From: Isoetes taiwanensis
Taxonomy: Eukaryota > Streptophyta > Lycopodiopsida > Isoetales > Isoetaceae
DNA length: 64,000 bases
NCBI GenBank assembly: GCA_021234155.1
Contig: JAJEKV010000077.1
Span: 4,772,486-4,836,485 of the forward strand
Reading direction: 5' to 3'
In this document: piece by piece, positions 10,746-22,984 of the stretch
Numbering within the stretch: the first letter of the stretch is position 1
How the letters are laid out: each line of letters opens with the position of its first letter
The notes under the pieces: model-generated
Seen by the model: only the letters and a program-made list of their open reading frames with translations
Database searches by the model: none
Told to the model about the DNA's origin: nothing
Translations under genes and position numbers: made by a program

Positions 10746-13520
10746 TATTTTCCTAGTCCACATTGTATTTTGGGTATTTTACATGCAATGTGGCATGATC
10801 TAGGCTCCTTTTGTGCTGGAAGCTTAATAAATATATCTAAACATCAAAGCTTCCCAAAACGTATTTAATCAATTCCAGAGTATCATTATTTTGCAAAAAT
10901 CATTTGCTAAAAATCTCAGCTCCTTAGGATGTCATCTTTAGCCACTTCTAAATATTTAAATAAATGGTCTAATCTGTAAAAGCATATGAATTTCTACCCT
11001 TCTATGACATATTCATAAATGGAAAATTACTCTCATTAAGCAGCAGATAGAGTAGGCGAATATAGTAGCCAAAAGAAGACTTAGTTCCATCTCCGATTAT
11101 CTTGTGGTCAACAATAAATAAGCACATGGCTAGAAAGCAAAGAGGAATACATTCATCTTCATGAAAAGGTTGGACAAAGACTCTGGGAGAAGTGATTGCA
11201 TGTTAAGTACAGTTAAAACGGAGGGGAAACAAAGATTCTGAGCACGGAATAAAATAACGGCTAAGATTAGCCAAATGGCTATTTTATAACATTTTTGCCA
11301 AGACAAATGGCTAAAGTAAATGGAAAAAATTGCCCTAACAAAAGAAAATTTTAGCCCAATTCTTTTGGCGACTAAGTGAGTTTCTAGATTGGATAGCCAA
11401 ACCTCCACCTCTACACAACTCCACCAGGACAACAATTAGCCAAACCTAAGAAAGAGTGGACTTGAGAAAATGGATGGATTAGCCTAGTAGACAACACCAA
11501 GATATATAGGATCTTTAGAAAATCACCAAAGAACTTGTTTCAAGTATGAAGTTGAAGTCGGAACTTCTTATTTCAAGTACGAAGTTGAACTATCAAAAGG
11601 AGGATCATATGTAGAAGGAATACTGCACTTTTCTTTGAGCTTTGAACATGTTTATGTCTTAATATATGTCTTTGATCAACTTTTATATTAAGGAAGTTAA
11701 GCTAGTATTCCAGACGAGTTAGCATCTTGTGTCTCTAGTAGAGCCATTCTAAAACCCGGAGTTTGGATTTTGAACCCTAATCAATAAACCCTAACTATAA
11801 GTTAGATGCATGTGATTAGGATTAGATGTTATTCTCATAACTGATGTTGGTTGATCTCACATTCATTATTTAGACGCTGCTCCTAGTTTAGGCCAGTGCA
11901 TACATCCCACCAGATTATGGAGCTATGGAGTGACTGAGCATCATACAATGGAGTGAGTGGCAAGATAGAAGGGGTACCTATTGAGTGTGGCTACTGGGGA
12001 CCTGGAGCGAGCTAGGCTTATAGCCAGTCACTTCGAGAGGGCAGGGTAGGAGTTGAACACCTCCTGGGTCGATGTTGTCGCCCTGAACCTCAGGAATTGC
12101 AGTGTTGACCTGGCTCTTATTTTGGGGAGTTCAGTCGGATAAGGATGCGTGTTGCCACGATCCTCTAGCGACCTATCGAACCAGTGCATTCCGGGAAGGG
12201 GAGATGAAACGCTTCCTACCTCATCGGACCAGGGAGATACAACTTGGAGTAGACACGTTAGATGATACCAAGAGGTTATGTTTCAACAGGTTACAGGGCC
12301 GGAGCTTGACTTAGCCCATCTGCATAGTATGCACAGGAAGGGCGGATGGAGTGGTCAACCCTAACCATTATCTATTATCAGCCTAAGTCATTACCAAAAC
12401 TCGGTCTGTTCTATCTTGAGACCCCAGCCGTCAACGTACTCTCCCCAAGAGTTTGAGCATAATCTCAGTTGATGGATGATATATTGATGTATATGATGGA
12501 CCTATGGATGGATGGTACTATCCTTTGTGGTAGCTGATTGTATTGTTATTGCTAATGCTGATGTTTATGTATGTGCTTCCGCCGTTATGGGAGCCCATAG
12601 GGGACGGGCGCGCAAGACACCTTCGTGTCCTCTTCCCGTGCCCCGGCCATCCTAGGAGCGGATATAGACGGAAGGCCCATGCAACAGATGTTGCTGGATG
12701 GGGAATTTCCCCCAAGATGTACGATGGGGCATCGTATATTTTGTGGGGAATGTCACAGAATGTGCAGGAACACGAATGCATACAAGTGCATAATAATGAG
12801 GACTACAATTGCCTCAAACAGTATTTGGATGCATGTTTCTATAGTAATCTTTGGGGTAACAGTGCTTTGGAGTTATAAAGACATCCCACTACAAAAGCTA
12901 GATCAATCCTATGCTTGCCAGAGGCCCCCATCATTATTTGTTAACATATTCGCACATGAGAAAACGTAGAGCGTTTGTGTCCATTTGCACAAGAGCACAC
13001 CACCATAGTGCCGGCAGATGGGCCTAGGAAGTGCAAGAATACGGGGGTCTGTTAATGCAGCTAGTTCGGACTTATTAAAGATGAGAGCCACACCCTTCAG
13101 CACTGCCCGACAATTTCACCAATACGGGCATGTTATAAATAAAAAAACCTATTACATGTACTTATGAACACAACTTCAATGAGCATACTGGCATCTTACA
13201 TCCAGGAGATGATGGACATGAGGGCTCAATTGTGCCCTCAATCATAACGTTGACATGTTCAAATTGTACAGTTCATCAACATACTTATTATTGTTAAAGG
13301 TTTTTCCTTGAAAAATTCTTTGGGGTGGGGTTTTTTAATCATGTACAGTAATTGACCAGCTGTTCTTTATTGTTGTTTGGGTCCATAAGCCATTCTGGTC
13401 TTAATGGATTACAAAATTCAATTCAAACTCTTATTTTGCATTTTGGCCATGGCGCTAGGACGAGATCAAATGATTTTTTTTTTTTTTTTCGTAGGACAAT
13501 AGCCAATGAGTTTAGTGGGA
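10746..13520. other. stretch without recognised genes
   Basis: No domain could be recognised on either strand. From about 11900 to 12500 the base composition rises in G+C and short frames appear on both strands, suggesting old repeat-derived sequence, but nothing can be assigned. A few CCCTAA motifs near 11775-11810 are not a telomere array. Confidence 0.4.
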
Positions 13521-13600
13521 GATGCAATGGTAAGAAGACAAATATTGCTTTAGCTTTTGAGATGCAATGGTAAGAAGACAAATATTGCTTTAGCTTTTAA
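13521..13600 (+). repeat. perfect 40-bp tandem duplication
   Basis: GATGCAATGGTAAGAAGACA plus the following 20 bases occurs twice head to tail (13521-13560 and 13561-13600), identical except for the second-last base. Recent local duplication in non-coding DNA. Confidence 0.95.
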
Positions 13601-13610
13601 CATGCTTGCC

Positions 13611-13760
13611 TTTTTTTGAGGTACAAGAACTCCTTACGTTAGCCAAAAGCCAGGAGCACTGTCACTAATTTCTTACATCAACGCCTACAAAATTTACAAA
13701 TTCTCCCAAAAATTGCCTGTTAACTGGTGGCCTATATTCCTCTCGGTTTTTCCATCTTAT
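13611..13760 (-). mobile_element. possible LINE 3' tail
   Basis: On the minus strand the segment ends ...CTTGTACCTC followed by seven A (13611-13617 as T on the plus strand). The same '...CTC(A)n' ending occurs at 24398-24410 and 29270-29280. The upstream TTTTGTA-containing sequence resembles a LINE 3' untranslated end. No coding domain is visible, so this rests on the tail alone. Confidence 0.3.
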
Positions 13761-14892
13761 ATTCTCCAATCCAAGACTTTCATGGAACAAACTGTACCTC
13801 TTTGAAGTCCAACGACCCCTATGCTATATCTATGTTATATCTCACCTATGCTATATCTCACCTATGAAGTTATGAAAAGAAGTTCACATACGCTGGCATT
13901 CAAAGCTACAAAGTATCGATCTAAGTAAGTATTTTGCCATTGGCAGGCCTATTCCATTTGTTGGCATTTATTTTGGAATATAGAGATTTATTGCATGTGA
14001 TACTGAAGGGCATCAAAAGGAAGGACATCAGAATGCAGGTGTCATCGATTTGTTGTGTGATTGTTGAAAACTTAGATTCTGTTATTTGTTTTAATGATGT
14101 CATGGAGACAAGACACTCTATTAGCATCACATCCTCAAGTGATGTTTCTTGCTTTTTGCATATTCTTATTTATCCTACTATATAAAGTTTATCTACCTTT
14201 CTTTGCATAGATTGAATTGTTATTTTTGAGCTTTCAGGATGTCTTGCATGTATGCACTATGGTTTGTTCAACCTTTTTGCAGTGACAATTTGACTAATCT
14301 CTAGGGAGATCAAGTTGTTAAATGAAGTCAGATTTATTGCCATTGACGAAAAAACCGATGCATCCTAATATAGAATGTTATTTATATTTCTTTTCATACA
14401 CTGAAAATCAAATCCCTTGCAGAGCGGGAGCTTGGCTTGAATACTCTCAAGTCCTTCGTCTCTTGTAAAAATTGCTGCGCAGATTCATACGTGTGATCCT
14501 CTGCTATTTCTAACAAAGACCAACATAATTCAATCGAACAGATCTCTGCCTTGCATGCAATCCCCTTTCAGCAGCGGCATAAGCCTCTAGACTGCCATTT
14601 CGCCTTCTTGGGCACTTTGGATTCAAATATTTTACACATCTCCTCAAGAATAAAACCATGCTGAGAATCAGAGACCTTCGTTCTTTCAGAAAATTTAAAA
14701 CAGCCCAGGCAATATCCACAAAGCTTCGGTGAATATTTTGATCCCATTCTTAAGGCTGCTCCACCGGATTACTGTGATTTAGAGCATCTAAAAAGAAACC
14801 TGCGCTGTTTAGCAAATCTGAAGCAACTACCGTGTTAATCTGATTTGCAGTGCGTTCTTGGCTCCAAATAATGCGAACTCTGGGTTCAACAT
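13761..14892. other. stretch without recognised genes
   Basis: Short frames on both strands, none recognised. The part from about 14500 to 14892 lies directly downstream of the recognisable end of the HAK/KUP gene and could hold more of its 3' region, but no family motif was seen. Confidence 0.4.
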
Positions 14893-15544
14893 GCCTACCC
14901 AAATTTTACAACACTTCCTTCTATTAATTCCTTTAACTCTTCCTGTACCGGAAGGATCCATTTTACTGAAGGATCCGCAACAGTTTTTGGCACTGCAAAC
15001 CTAATCCGCTTTTTCTGGTCTGTCCTGGAAACAGCACTCCGCTGAATCTTGGAGTTCAGGATCCGGCATTGTTCCATGCACAAATATTTGGAGAGTGTTG
15101 TTCTGAATCGTGAGGTTCAGAGGATCACGAGTCTCACTGGCGTGTACTAATCAAAGCTGTTTTTCCTTCCGACAAGTCTCGTTGCAGGCTTGCCAGATGT
15201 ACCAGATGGTTCATTACTGATGATTGAGCGCCGTAAATATCGGACACTGATGATGCTTATACCCACGGGCATATCCGTGGTATATCCGTGTGTTTGATAT
15301 GTTATAGCCACGCCCAAAAAAACATACGGCGTTTTGTGGATTCTTCTAGCCGATTTTTTGCCATTTAAGGCCGGGTATAACATGTCGTGTTGTCCGAGTA
15401 TTTACGCAAGGCCACCGACGCCCTTGGTTCTCTCTCAAATCAATAAACTTTAATGTTCATAATAGCTTGGTTTTCAAAGTCATAATCATCTCAGGACATC
15501 CTTATAGCCATATCTTTACTATACATCTCAGACATTTCGGTGAT
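14893..15544 (-). pseudogene. HAK/KUP transporter: separated 3' part of the last exon
   Basis: This is the continuation of the transporter gene beyond the Copia insertion. Just left of the LTR the minus strand reads RSPKCLRCIVKIW, then after a frame change DYDFENQAIMNI, matching the family's 'GPKxYRxYRCIVRYGYKD...DDxDFENxLIxxI' in its cytoplasmic C-terminal region. Further on (15083-14895) it reads KRIRFAVPKT...DPSVKW...VQEELKELIEG, matching 'KxVRFxLPE...DPxVxEELxxLxEAKEAG'. Between these are several stops and shifts. In the family the segment ends with a conserved block beginning 'GVxYxxGHxxVxAR'; only VVKFG is left of it here. Confidence is high for the two matching blocks and low for the sequence between them. 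Confidence 0.65.
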
Positions 15545-15744
15545 TGTTAGCGTAGGTCAGCCATTCTAGGCAAAATAAGGCCTTTATAAAAGGCAACGAT
15601 TGCTACTATTAGCTTTCACCTTTTACCATAAAAATATCTTTATGGACTATATATTGTAACACGATTCATTGGAATAGAAGTATCTTCTTTGTGGTCAACA
15701 TTTCTTTCTAATTTGTTTTCATAGTAAACTAGAAAAGTTCAACA
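15545..15744 (+). repeat. 5' LTR of the Copia element
   Basis: Starts TGTTAGCGTAGG and ends AAGTTCAACA; paired with 20072-20270. It contains TTTATAAAAGGC and CTATATATTG, either of which could serve as a TATA-like element. Confidence 0.93.
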
Positions 15745-15757
15745 TGGTATCGTGAGC
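15745..15757 (+). other. primer binding site (tRNA-iMet type)
   Basis: TGGTATCGTGAGC directly follows the 5' LTR. It matches the common plant Copia primer site TGGTATCAGAGC except that AGA reads as GTGA, and it lies exactly where minus-strand synthesis would be primed. Confidence 0.75.
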
Positions 15758-15959
15758 CCCGTGATCCGGGTTCGTGGAGTTGTGAATTTTAGAGGACTGC
15801 CAGCACAAAACTTTGCAAGCTTTTTTCGAGCCGGGATATCCACCGAAAATTAAGATGGAGCTTTGTTCTCCAAAGTGAAAAACTCTTTGGAATCGTAACC
15901 TAACTAATATTCTCCTAAGTAAGTGTACCAAGATATAATTACCGTAATCTTATTCCGTA

Positions 15960-18900
15960 ACGGTGTTGGAATATGATGCTTGGATTAAAGAGAGGTGGTA
16001 GAAGAATGGAAATGAAAGGATCAAACTGGGCCGCTTTGATTCTCTATGCACTCAAAGAGTCTATTTTAATGGATGCTATGATTTTGTTACTTCTAGTGAA
16101 GTATGGAAGTATTTAAAAAAACTTGCGCGAAGAAGACTATGCATGAAGTGCTTAGTCTCGCATGATCTTACATTGCGCATCGCTTGAGTGATTCATTTGA
16201 CTAACATGTGGATAAATTTAAAGCTTTCTAGCTAATCGTCCGCGAACCGGGTGCTAGTATTCCGCGATGATCAACATAGTTGTTCATTCCTCGAATCCAT
16301 GCCGAAGAGCTTCGCACTCTTTACTTATAGTTTTAGCCAACAAGAACGGCGAATCTTTAGATCGGGCTTGTGAATCTTTAAAAAAGATGGAGTACCTAAA
16401 ATTACAAAGGCAATCTATGCAAGATGACTGCTTTAATTGTTGATAATAAGAAACGAGGTCGAAGATGATGAAAAGGCTCTCACACGATACTAGGCGGAGT
16501 CGGTAATGCGGTCGCAGCCTTTAGGTCAGTGGTGGTGGTAATCAGCTGGCTAGATTTGAGCAACTCCAACCGAGACCGCTTGTACCCATTGTAAAAAGCC
16601 AAATCATGTGGAAAGCGGATGTTATTACAAACGCGGTGAATGAGAGCATAAAGCTTTACTTCAAGCAATTCAGATGGACCCTCCGCATTCGAGATGAACA
16701 TAGCATTGCATGTGATGAAGTTTCAAGCTGCTTTCTCACAGAACTCAAGAGCCTTTATGATCAAGGATTCAGCTACACAACATATGATACCCATACACCG
16801 GTTAAAGAATTATCGCCTACTACCAAAAGCTTGTATTTGCGATACCACGTCGCGAGGTCAAAGGCATTGAGATCTCTGGCCACAATTCTAATGGGATACA
16901 AGTTTTATGTGGTATTTTACATGTTCCCCGGGTTTGCGCCAAGTAATCTGTTTCAAATTTCTGACTTGCGAGATTCTTGGCTTGACTTTCTACAATTTGG
17001 AGGACGGTGGTGTAAATTTATTCAAGATGGCCGTTCTTGGAGTTGCTCCACGAAGGTCATCTTTAAGGAATTTAGGTTGACCGATGATTTTGTGGAATCT
17101 TATGATCACAAAGTGGAGGATAAATCCAGTAATAATGTGGCATCGCCGCTTTGGTAACATGTGTAAACTTTCAATATTTATTGACATGGCCTTCCGATAG
17201 AATCGTGGATGGTCTATCATTGGAGTAGCATCAAGATCTATGTGGCGTATGTGAGGCATGTGCTGGAAAGTTAACATCGCCGGGCCCTTCATCAATGTGA
17301 AAGGTAAACGGGTAACACAGCCTTTTGGAGCTTGTGCATGCTGATATATGTGGCCCAATTACCTTATGCTTTGAGTGGCGCTATATTTCATCTTATTTGT
17401 GGATGATTTTTCCTGTGAGCTTTGTATTTTATCTCTAATGGTCCCAAGTATTCACCAAATTTCAAGTGCTTTAAAAAATATGGTGGAGACTCAGACCGCA
17501 AAAGCGATCCGCAGGATTACTGCATCGACAATGGTGGGAGGGAATTTATCAGCCAATTCAAGTAGTTTCGTGAAGAGCATGGTATAGTTCGCGGAGCATA
17601 CCATTCTTATTCCCTCTCAAAGAAATGGTGTTGCCGAAAGCAAGAATCGCATCGACAATCACGCCGCTCGATGCATGCTTATTCAAGGCCGGCTTGATAA
17701 GTCATTTTGGGCGTAAGCCGTGGCTACCGCCGCTATGTGCAAATCGAACGGTAAACTCTTCTCTAAAAGGTGTGAATTCTAAATTATGGTCGAGTAAAAC
17801 CAAATGTTCAAAATTTTATGAAGTTTTAGCCGTTTAGCCTATGTTCATATTCCAAAGAGAAGAGAAAGAAGCTTTGACCTACCGGCCTCAAAGCCATCTT
17901 TGTAGCCATGTCGCCGAGGCACGGGTGGATATCGATTTTATGATAATGCTACGCCGTAAGAGAGTCATTACAGTCGGATGCGCTTTGATGAGTCTACTAT
18001 GGCTAATATAGTTACTGCCATGACCCTAACGCTATTCTTCGTGATTTTCAAGCTACTTGATAGTGAATTAAATCCCAGTGTGGATGTCAGAACTCTAAAT
18101 GTGGATCCTCATGTTGAAAATGGACGGTAAATCCCAAGCAGAAGATGATTTTGTACTGTGAGTTTGATTTATATGATGGTGCCGATGAGGATCATGATGG
18201 TCTACTTGATGGTAGTTGGGGTTCCCCGATGATGACTCAATACGACTCCGGCCTATGGAAGCCTACTAAAATGGATCTTGGAATATCATACGCTTTTAGC
18301 TACTTCAGTGCGATCCAAACATAAGAAAGAGGCTATGTCTTCGCCACGTCGAATCAACTGGCGAGCTATGGAAGCAGAGAGTTTTAAATCTCTTATCAAC
18401 AAAGGGTACTTCGGGAGCTTGTTGAAATTCCGTGGCGACTTAAAGCCAATTAAATGTAAATGGGTCTTTCGGGCCCAAGTATAAAGTGTGATGGCTCAGT
18501 TTGATAAGTTCAGTTAACGCATTAGTTGGGCGAAGGATACCGCAGCGGTCGGAACGATTATGAGGAAACTTTTCTCACCCAGTTGTTCGTCTCAATTAGT
18601 TTGAGAGTTTTGTTTATCATACTCAATATGGTTTGTTTGTACATCAAATGGATGTCAAAACCGTGATTTCTCAATGGAGATCTTAGTGAAGAAATCTACG
18701 AGTCAACCAGGTTTTGAAGCACGGCAATGAAAGACTGGTTTGTCGCCATGGAAGGCTTTATATGGTCTACCACAAGCCTCTAGAGCCCGGGTATGAAATG
18801 AATTCTTATCTTATTTCGACGGATTTACCAAGTTCAAGTATCTAATAAAATCTTAAGCCAAATCAAGAACACTTTGTAGTGATTATGCTTTTATGTGGAT

Positions 18901-19860
18901 GATAATGGCCTTGGTATCTAATAACTTTGAATATTTGCAAGCGTACTCAAGATGAGACTATCTTCTTCCCATTTGAGATGGCTGGATATGGGGAATACAC
19001 TCATGTTTAGGTATCTCGATCAAGCCAGATAAAGACAAAGGTTTGTTTTAACTTTCACAAATTTCCAAGAAGTACATTGAGACACTTCTTGAGAAATTTG
19101 GGTTACTTTTCTCGCTAAAGAGCAACCTACTCCATTGCCGCTATCCCATCAAAACAAGAATGTCAAAGAGGCAAAGGTCCGCTGGCTTATGAGGATCAAA
19201 GGAAATGCAGAAGTGTCCTTATGCAAGTCCTGGTAGGAGCTCTATGTATCTCTTGCAAATGCAACTAGACCAGATATTGTTACTACCGCCAATACCTTGG
19301 CCAATTCATGACTAATCCCTCGCAAAGAACATTGGCATAATGCTGCTTGCTCTTGAGATTATCTTAAGAGCACTATTCCATTATGGTATCAGTTACATGC
19401 TAGCGCATTGTGTTTGAATGCTTTCAGTTGCTTGATAATGTGATGCAGATTGGGGTGGTTGGTCCGACACATATAGATCAACAAGTGGTTGTTGCTCTTT
19501 AGGAAAATCTCCTCGTGTCTTGATGAGTAAGAAACAACATGTGTTTCACTTTCTCATCAGTTGAAGCAGTAATATGTTACGATCTACAGCCGAACTTGTT
19601 TCCATTACACGCTTGTTAGAATGCTTAAGATGTCTGTGGATGGACCAAGCATACTTATGCGTGTGATAATCAAAGTGCTATAGCTTTATCAAAAGATCTA
19701 AGTTCCTCGTGATTCCAAATCCAAAGCTATTGTTACATTATCATTATGTTAAACTTGAAGTTGCAAAGCTGCACTTGCTGGAATATTGTCCAACTACAAC
19801 ATGGTTGCTACATTTTCACTAAGCCTCTAGGTGAAAAGAGACATCAAGACAATGTTCAAG
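15960..19860 (+). pseudogene. Copia gag-pol polyprotein, frameshifted
   Basis: Domains read in order through many frame changes. Gag (about 15960-16640) ends with a CCHC zinc knuckle CTHCKKPNHVESGC at 16581-16622. Integrase begins near 17331 (HADICGP); YFILFVDDF, an acidic-residue block DNGGREF (about 17527) and a NGVAESKNR block (about 17622) follow. Reverse transcriptase covers about 18450-19100, with the catalytic motif YVDD at 18892-18903. RNase H is seen as DADWGGW (about 19445), SKKQHVV (about 19530), CDNQSAIALS (about 19660) and FTKPLGEKR (about 19815). The enzyme residues that can be read are conserved, but the frame changes every 50-150 bases. The polyprotein would have packaged, copied and integrated the element; as written it cannot be translated. 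Confidence 0.88.
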
Positions 19861-20071
19861 CTCTGGTGTCCTTTGAGAATAAGCACATAACATATTAGAA
19901 GATTGTAGCACCGGTTTTTTTCCTTTGTGACCACCAAAGGTTTTTTCATCCGAAAGTAGACCAAATTTGCAGTGGGGAGATTATCTATGAGCTGTAACAT
20001 TTTGGTCTCTTTTCTTAGACACAATATTTCTTATATTTTATTTGGTGAAAGACTAAAGTCAGCAGTGGGTG

Positions 20072-20270
20072 TGTTAGCTTAGGCCGCTTATTCTTAGGCA
20101 AATGCGGCCTTTATAAAAAGGCAACGATTGCTACCATTAGCTTTCACCTTACCATAAAAACATCTTATGGACTATATATTGTAACATCTATCATTGGAAT
20201 AGAAGTATCTTCTTTGTGGTCAACATTTCTTTCTAATTTGTTTTCATAGTAAACTAGAAAAAGTTCAACA
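20072..20270 (+). repeat. 3' LTR of the Copia element
   Basis: Starts TGTTAGCTTAGG and ends AAGTTCAACA; direct partner of 15545-15744. Differences are confined mostly to short clusters such as GTCAGC/GCCGC and AATAAGGCC/ATGCGGCC. A purine-rich AGTGGGTG just upstream is a weak polypurine tract. Confidence 0.93.
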
Positions 20271-22943
20271 CTGACCTATGTCCAATTAGATAGCCGCTCT
20301 TCCAAATGGAACATATGGCACCGAACGTAATTTGATGCGTAAACACAAGAACTTGATGGATGGTCAGAAGATTTGTGACAAATGAGAGAAGATGAAGGTA
20401 TTCCAAGAACGAGCTCTCGTGATATATTAGCCCAAATTCCGTGAACCCGACAATGCCAAGCTTCCAGGGTCATGTAAGCCACTTCATGGAAAGCTTATTG
20501 CGTAAATCAAATCCATACTTTTTAATCGTGGCAGCCATGAAAATAACGGCCAAAACTAATGGAACCCAACCACCTTCACTAACTTTGATCATTGAAGAAG
20601 ACATATAAAAACAGTTCACTGACCCAAAAATATGTGCTAAAATACGGAGCCGAATATGTTCGGCCATGTGACAATCACCATCACAAGTGACATCAGAAAC
20701 GTAGTTACAAACATCATAGTGATTAAAGCCAGGCCTGCCATAGAGGTCAAGTTACTATCATCAAGCACTAGAAGAAGGAACTACAAGCATAAGCATACCA
20801 AGCACTATATCATATACCGATTGTGAATGAATGGAAACCCAATGTGAGAGCCAGCCAAAGAATAAAAAGTATGCACTTTACTTCCAAGCAACCCAAGAAC
20901 AGGCATTGCTTGAAAAGAGAAAATATTGATGTCATCATAGCATGGTTACCAACAACCATAGCAAGCGTGGCAAGAACAGAAACTGGCCAGCAGACATGCT
21001 CTGCAACATCCCAAGTAAGTCATCAATGATTTTTTCAGCCTAAAATCTAAAATCACTTTTGCACCCAGCAATATTACCTGGAATGGATTTGAAAAAGCTC
21101 CGTTGAATGTCAGTGTGATTTTTCGACAAATATGCTGCCTGCCCCATGTATGCCAAAGCAAGACATGGATAGACAACGAATACGAATGTAAGCTGCACCA
21201 AGCACGCACATTGAGATCCAAAGTATCAAGTGGCTAAAATTATAGAGGCAGGCATGTCTCGATCAGAAGCTTACCTTGATTGACGGAGATGAAAATTGAT
21301 CCAAATCAGCAAACATGGCGTTAGTTCCTGCATAGCCAACAAAGTTACACGGTTAAGTAGAGGTGCTAATACCACACATAGAACAACAAATGGGTTCAGA
21401 TGCTAACCTGCAATACACAGGACAATGCCACCAAATGAAATCCAGCCTTCAGCCCCAGTTTTCTTCAAAAGAGTGTACATATAGTAAGGTGATAGAGCTC
21501 TCAAAATTCCAGGGTTCCAATAGGCAATGTTGTATATGCCAATGGCAGAAATACAAAATAACCAAGCAATCACAATAGGCGCAAACATAGAGGCCACTTT
21601 GTGACCAAAATGCTGCAGTCCAAATAAACCCACTAATACGATGCATGCAATCACGTTCACTGTACCTGCGTATGGCAGAGATATTAATATCAGTAAGCAT
21701 CTAAGGTATAGCAACTAAAACGTGACAAATACATTCATGTTCTCAACTTAGCACCTTAAGCTCTAATACATGTGAGATACATGTCATGGGCTTGAAATGG
21801 AGAAATGCAAGCCCCTTATGAACCAATTACCAGAGCTGTCACAGATCGTGAAGCATATTCTCTTGACTTAATCCATAAGCATGGTTTTGGGATAAAACAC
21901 ATATGTAGACAAGGTTTAGTATGGTTCCATGCTAACAAATATCGTCTATCTATAATTGGCTGAAAATCTTACGTTCATGGTGGTCTGTATCTGAAGAGCT
22001 AATTCCTGAAACAGCTGGGGGAACTGCAAAAACAAAAATAGGAATAAGTGCACAGTACCAAATCATTAATATAAACAAACTTCTAATTAAGTCTCATATC
22101 ATCTTATTGTTTCTTTGCCTCTTGCAGCTGTTCCAACATTGATCTTGTTAGCCACTTCCCATTCTATCTAAATGTCCAAGATTAGCTTTAACTTTCCTAT
22201 TCACTTTGCATGGTAATAACATTAACATCAAGATCTTAGTTGGAAAACATCAAGATCTTAGTAGAGTATACCTGATATTACAGGTGTACGTGTAAATACC
22301 CCATTGCTGATCACCATGCAAATACCGAGCAGAACCACAATGGGCAAGACTATCCTAAGACGCCTATGCTTCTCAAAAGATGGCTTTAGAAAGGTTTCCT
22401 TGCTTCCCTTGCCGGATTGTTGTTGATTTGGTAGGAGACTCAATTTTGCATTATGGCCTGAATACGAGTGAAATCTTCCACCTGGTATTATAGAACAAAC
22501 ACAAGATATGAGTAAATTATTTCCAATAGAAAAATATGTAACCTAAAGAATATCCACCTTCAACAGGGTCATTTGAATTCAGTATGATCAGAACATACTT
22601 GATGAAGGACATTAAGCTTATGGTATAAAGTATAAGGCCTAAGAGTCCAAGAATTTCTTCGTCATTTTGTTTTCCTGGAAATGTGCTTTGAAAGACATAT
22701 AATGGGGAAACGCTAAGGTCGCTATATAGAACTCCAAAGCTTTCATATGCCAAGAAAAGCACAGCCTTAAGAGATGTTTTCTGATTAATCTGCATGTTAA
22801 CCATTTCAGATAGAAAATTCCATATCCGAGGCATTGCTTTAAAGTAACAGAAAGACTAGAAAAAGGACCTGGAAGAAAAAACAGCGTACCCTAGGCTGCA
22901 GCAAAACAGATGGGGAAATCGAACGCCCTGATTCCGTGTCCAT
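20271..22943 (-). pseudogene. HAK/KUP/KT-family potassium transporter, exons 1-9 (5' part)
   Basis: A potassium uptake permease of the HAK/KUP/KT family (plasma or vacuolar membrane, many TM segments). Readable minus-strand exons with GT-AG ends and compatible phases: 22943-22890 (starts MDTESGRS), 22789-22558 (SFGVLYSDLSVSPLYVF), 22481-22272 (AKLSLLPNQQ, MVISNGVF), 22023-21973, 21665-21408 (LFGLQHFG, YNIAYWNP, ALSPYYMY), 21327-21275 (TNAMFADLDQFS), 21192-21078 (VYPCLALAYMGQAAYLS), 21000-20818 (LAMVVGNHAM, FKQCLFLGC) and 20734 leftward (SSMIKVSEGGWVPL, IHQVLVF). The last exon is cut by the Copia LTR and resumes at 15544. Defects: an in-frame TAG at 20639-20637 with a frame change just after it, and further breaks near the end. 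Two family signatures are altered: GVVYGDLG-type reads GVLYSDLS, and MVIGDGVLTP-type reads MVISNGVFTR. The start is the only ATG giving a clean phase-0 first exon; a longer first exon is possible. The family call is very secure. Confidence 0.9.
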
Positions 22944-22984
22944 TAATCCGACACTGCTATTTTCACATCCAAGCTCATGGAAAT

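Larger units (their letters stand above)
15545..20270 (+). mobile_element. Copia LTR retrotransposon, full-length structure, broken coding
   Basis: Two direct LTRs of about 200 bp bound a 4.7-kb element with the domain order gag, integrase, reverse transcriptase, RNase H, which is the Copia order. A tRNA-Met-type primer site follows the left LTR. It lies in the last exon of the minus-strand HAK/KUP gene, with plus-strand transcription opposite to the gene. LTR ends are canonical TG...CA. Bases next to the ends are GTGAT (left) and CTGAC (right), so no exact 5-bp target duplication is visible. LTR similarity is high in the last 100 bases and lower in the first 100. The coding part contains dozens of stops and shifts despite the similar LTRs. 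Confidence 0.93.

Noticed and set aside
11770-11815. CCCTAA motifs resembling plant telomere repeats
   Set aside because: Only two or three scattered copies, not a tandem array.
14340-14370. Short text like FIAIDEKTDAS, similar to hAT-type transposase 'DETTD' motifs
   Set aside because: A single short match with no flanking family blocks.
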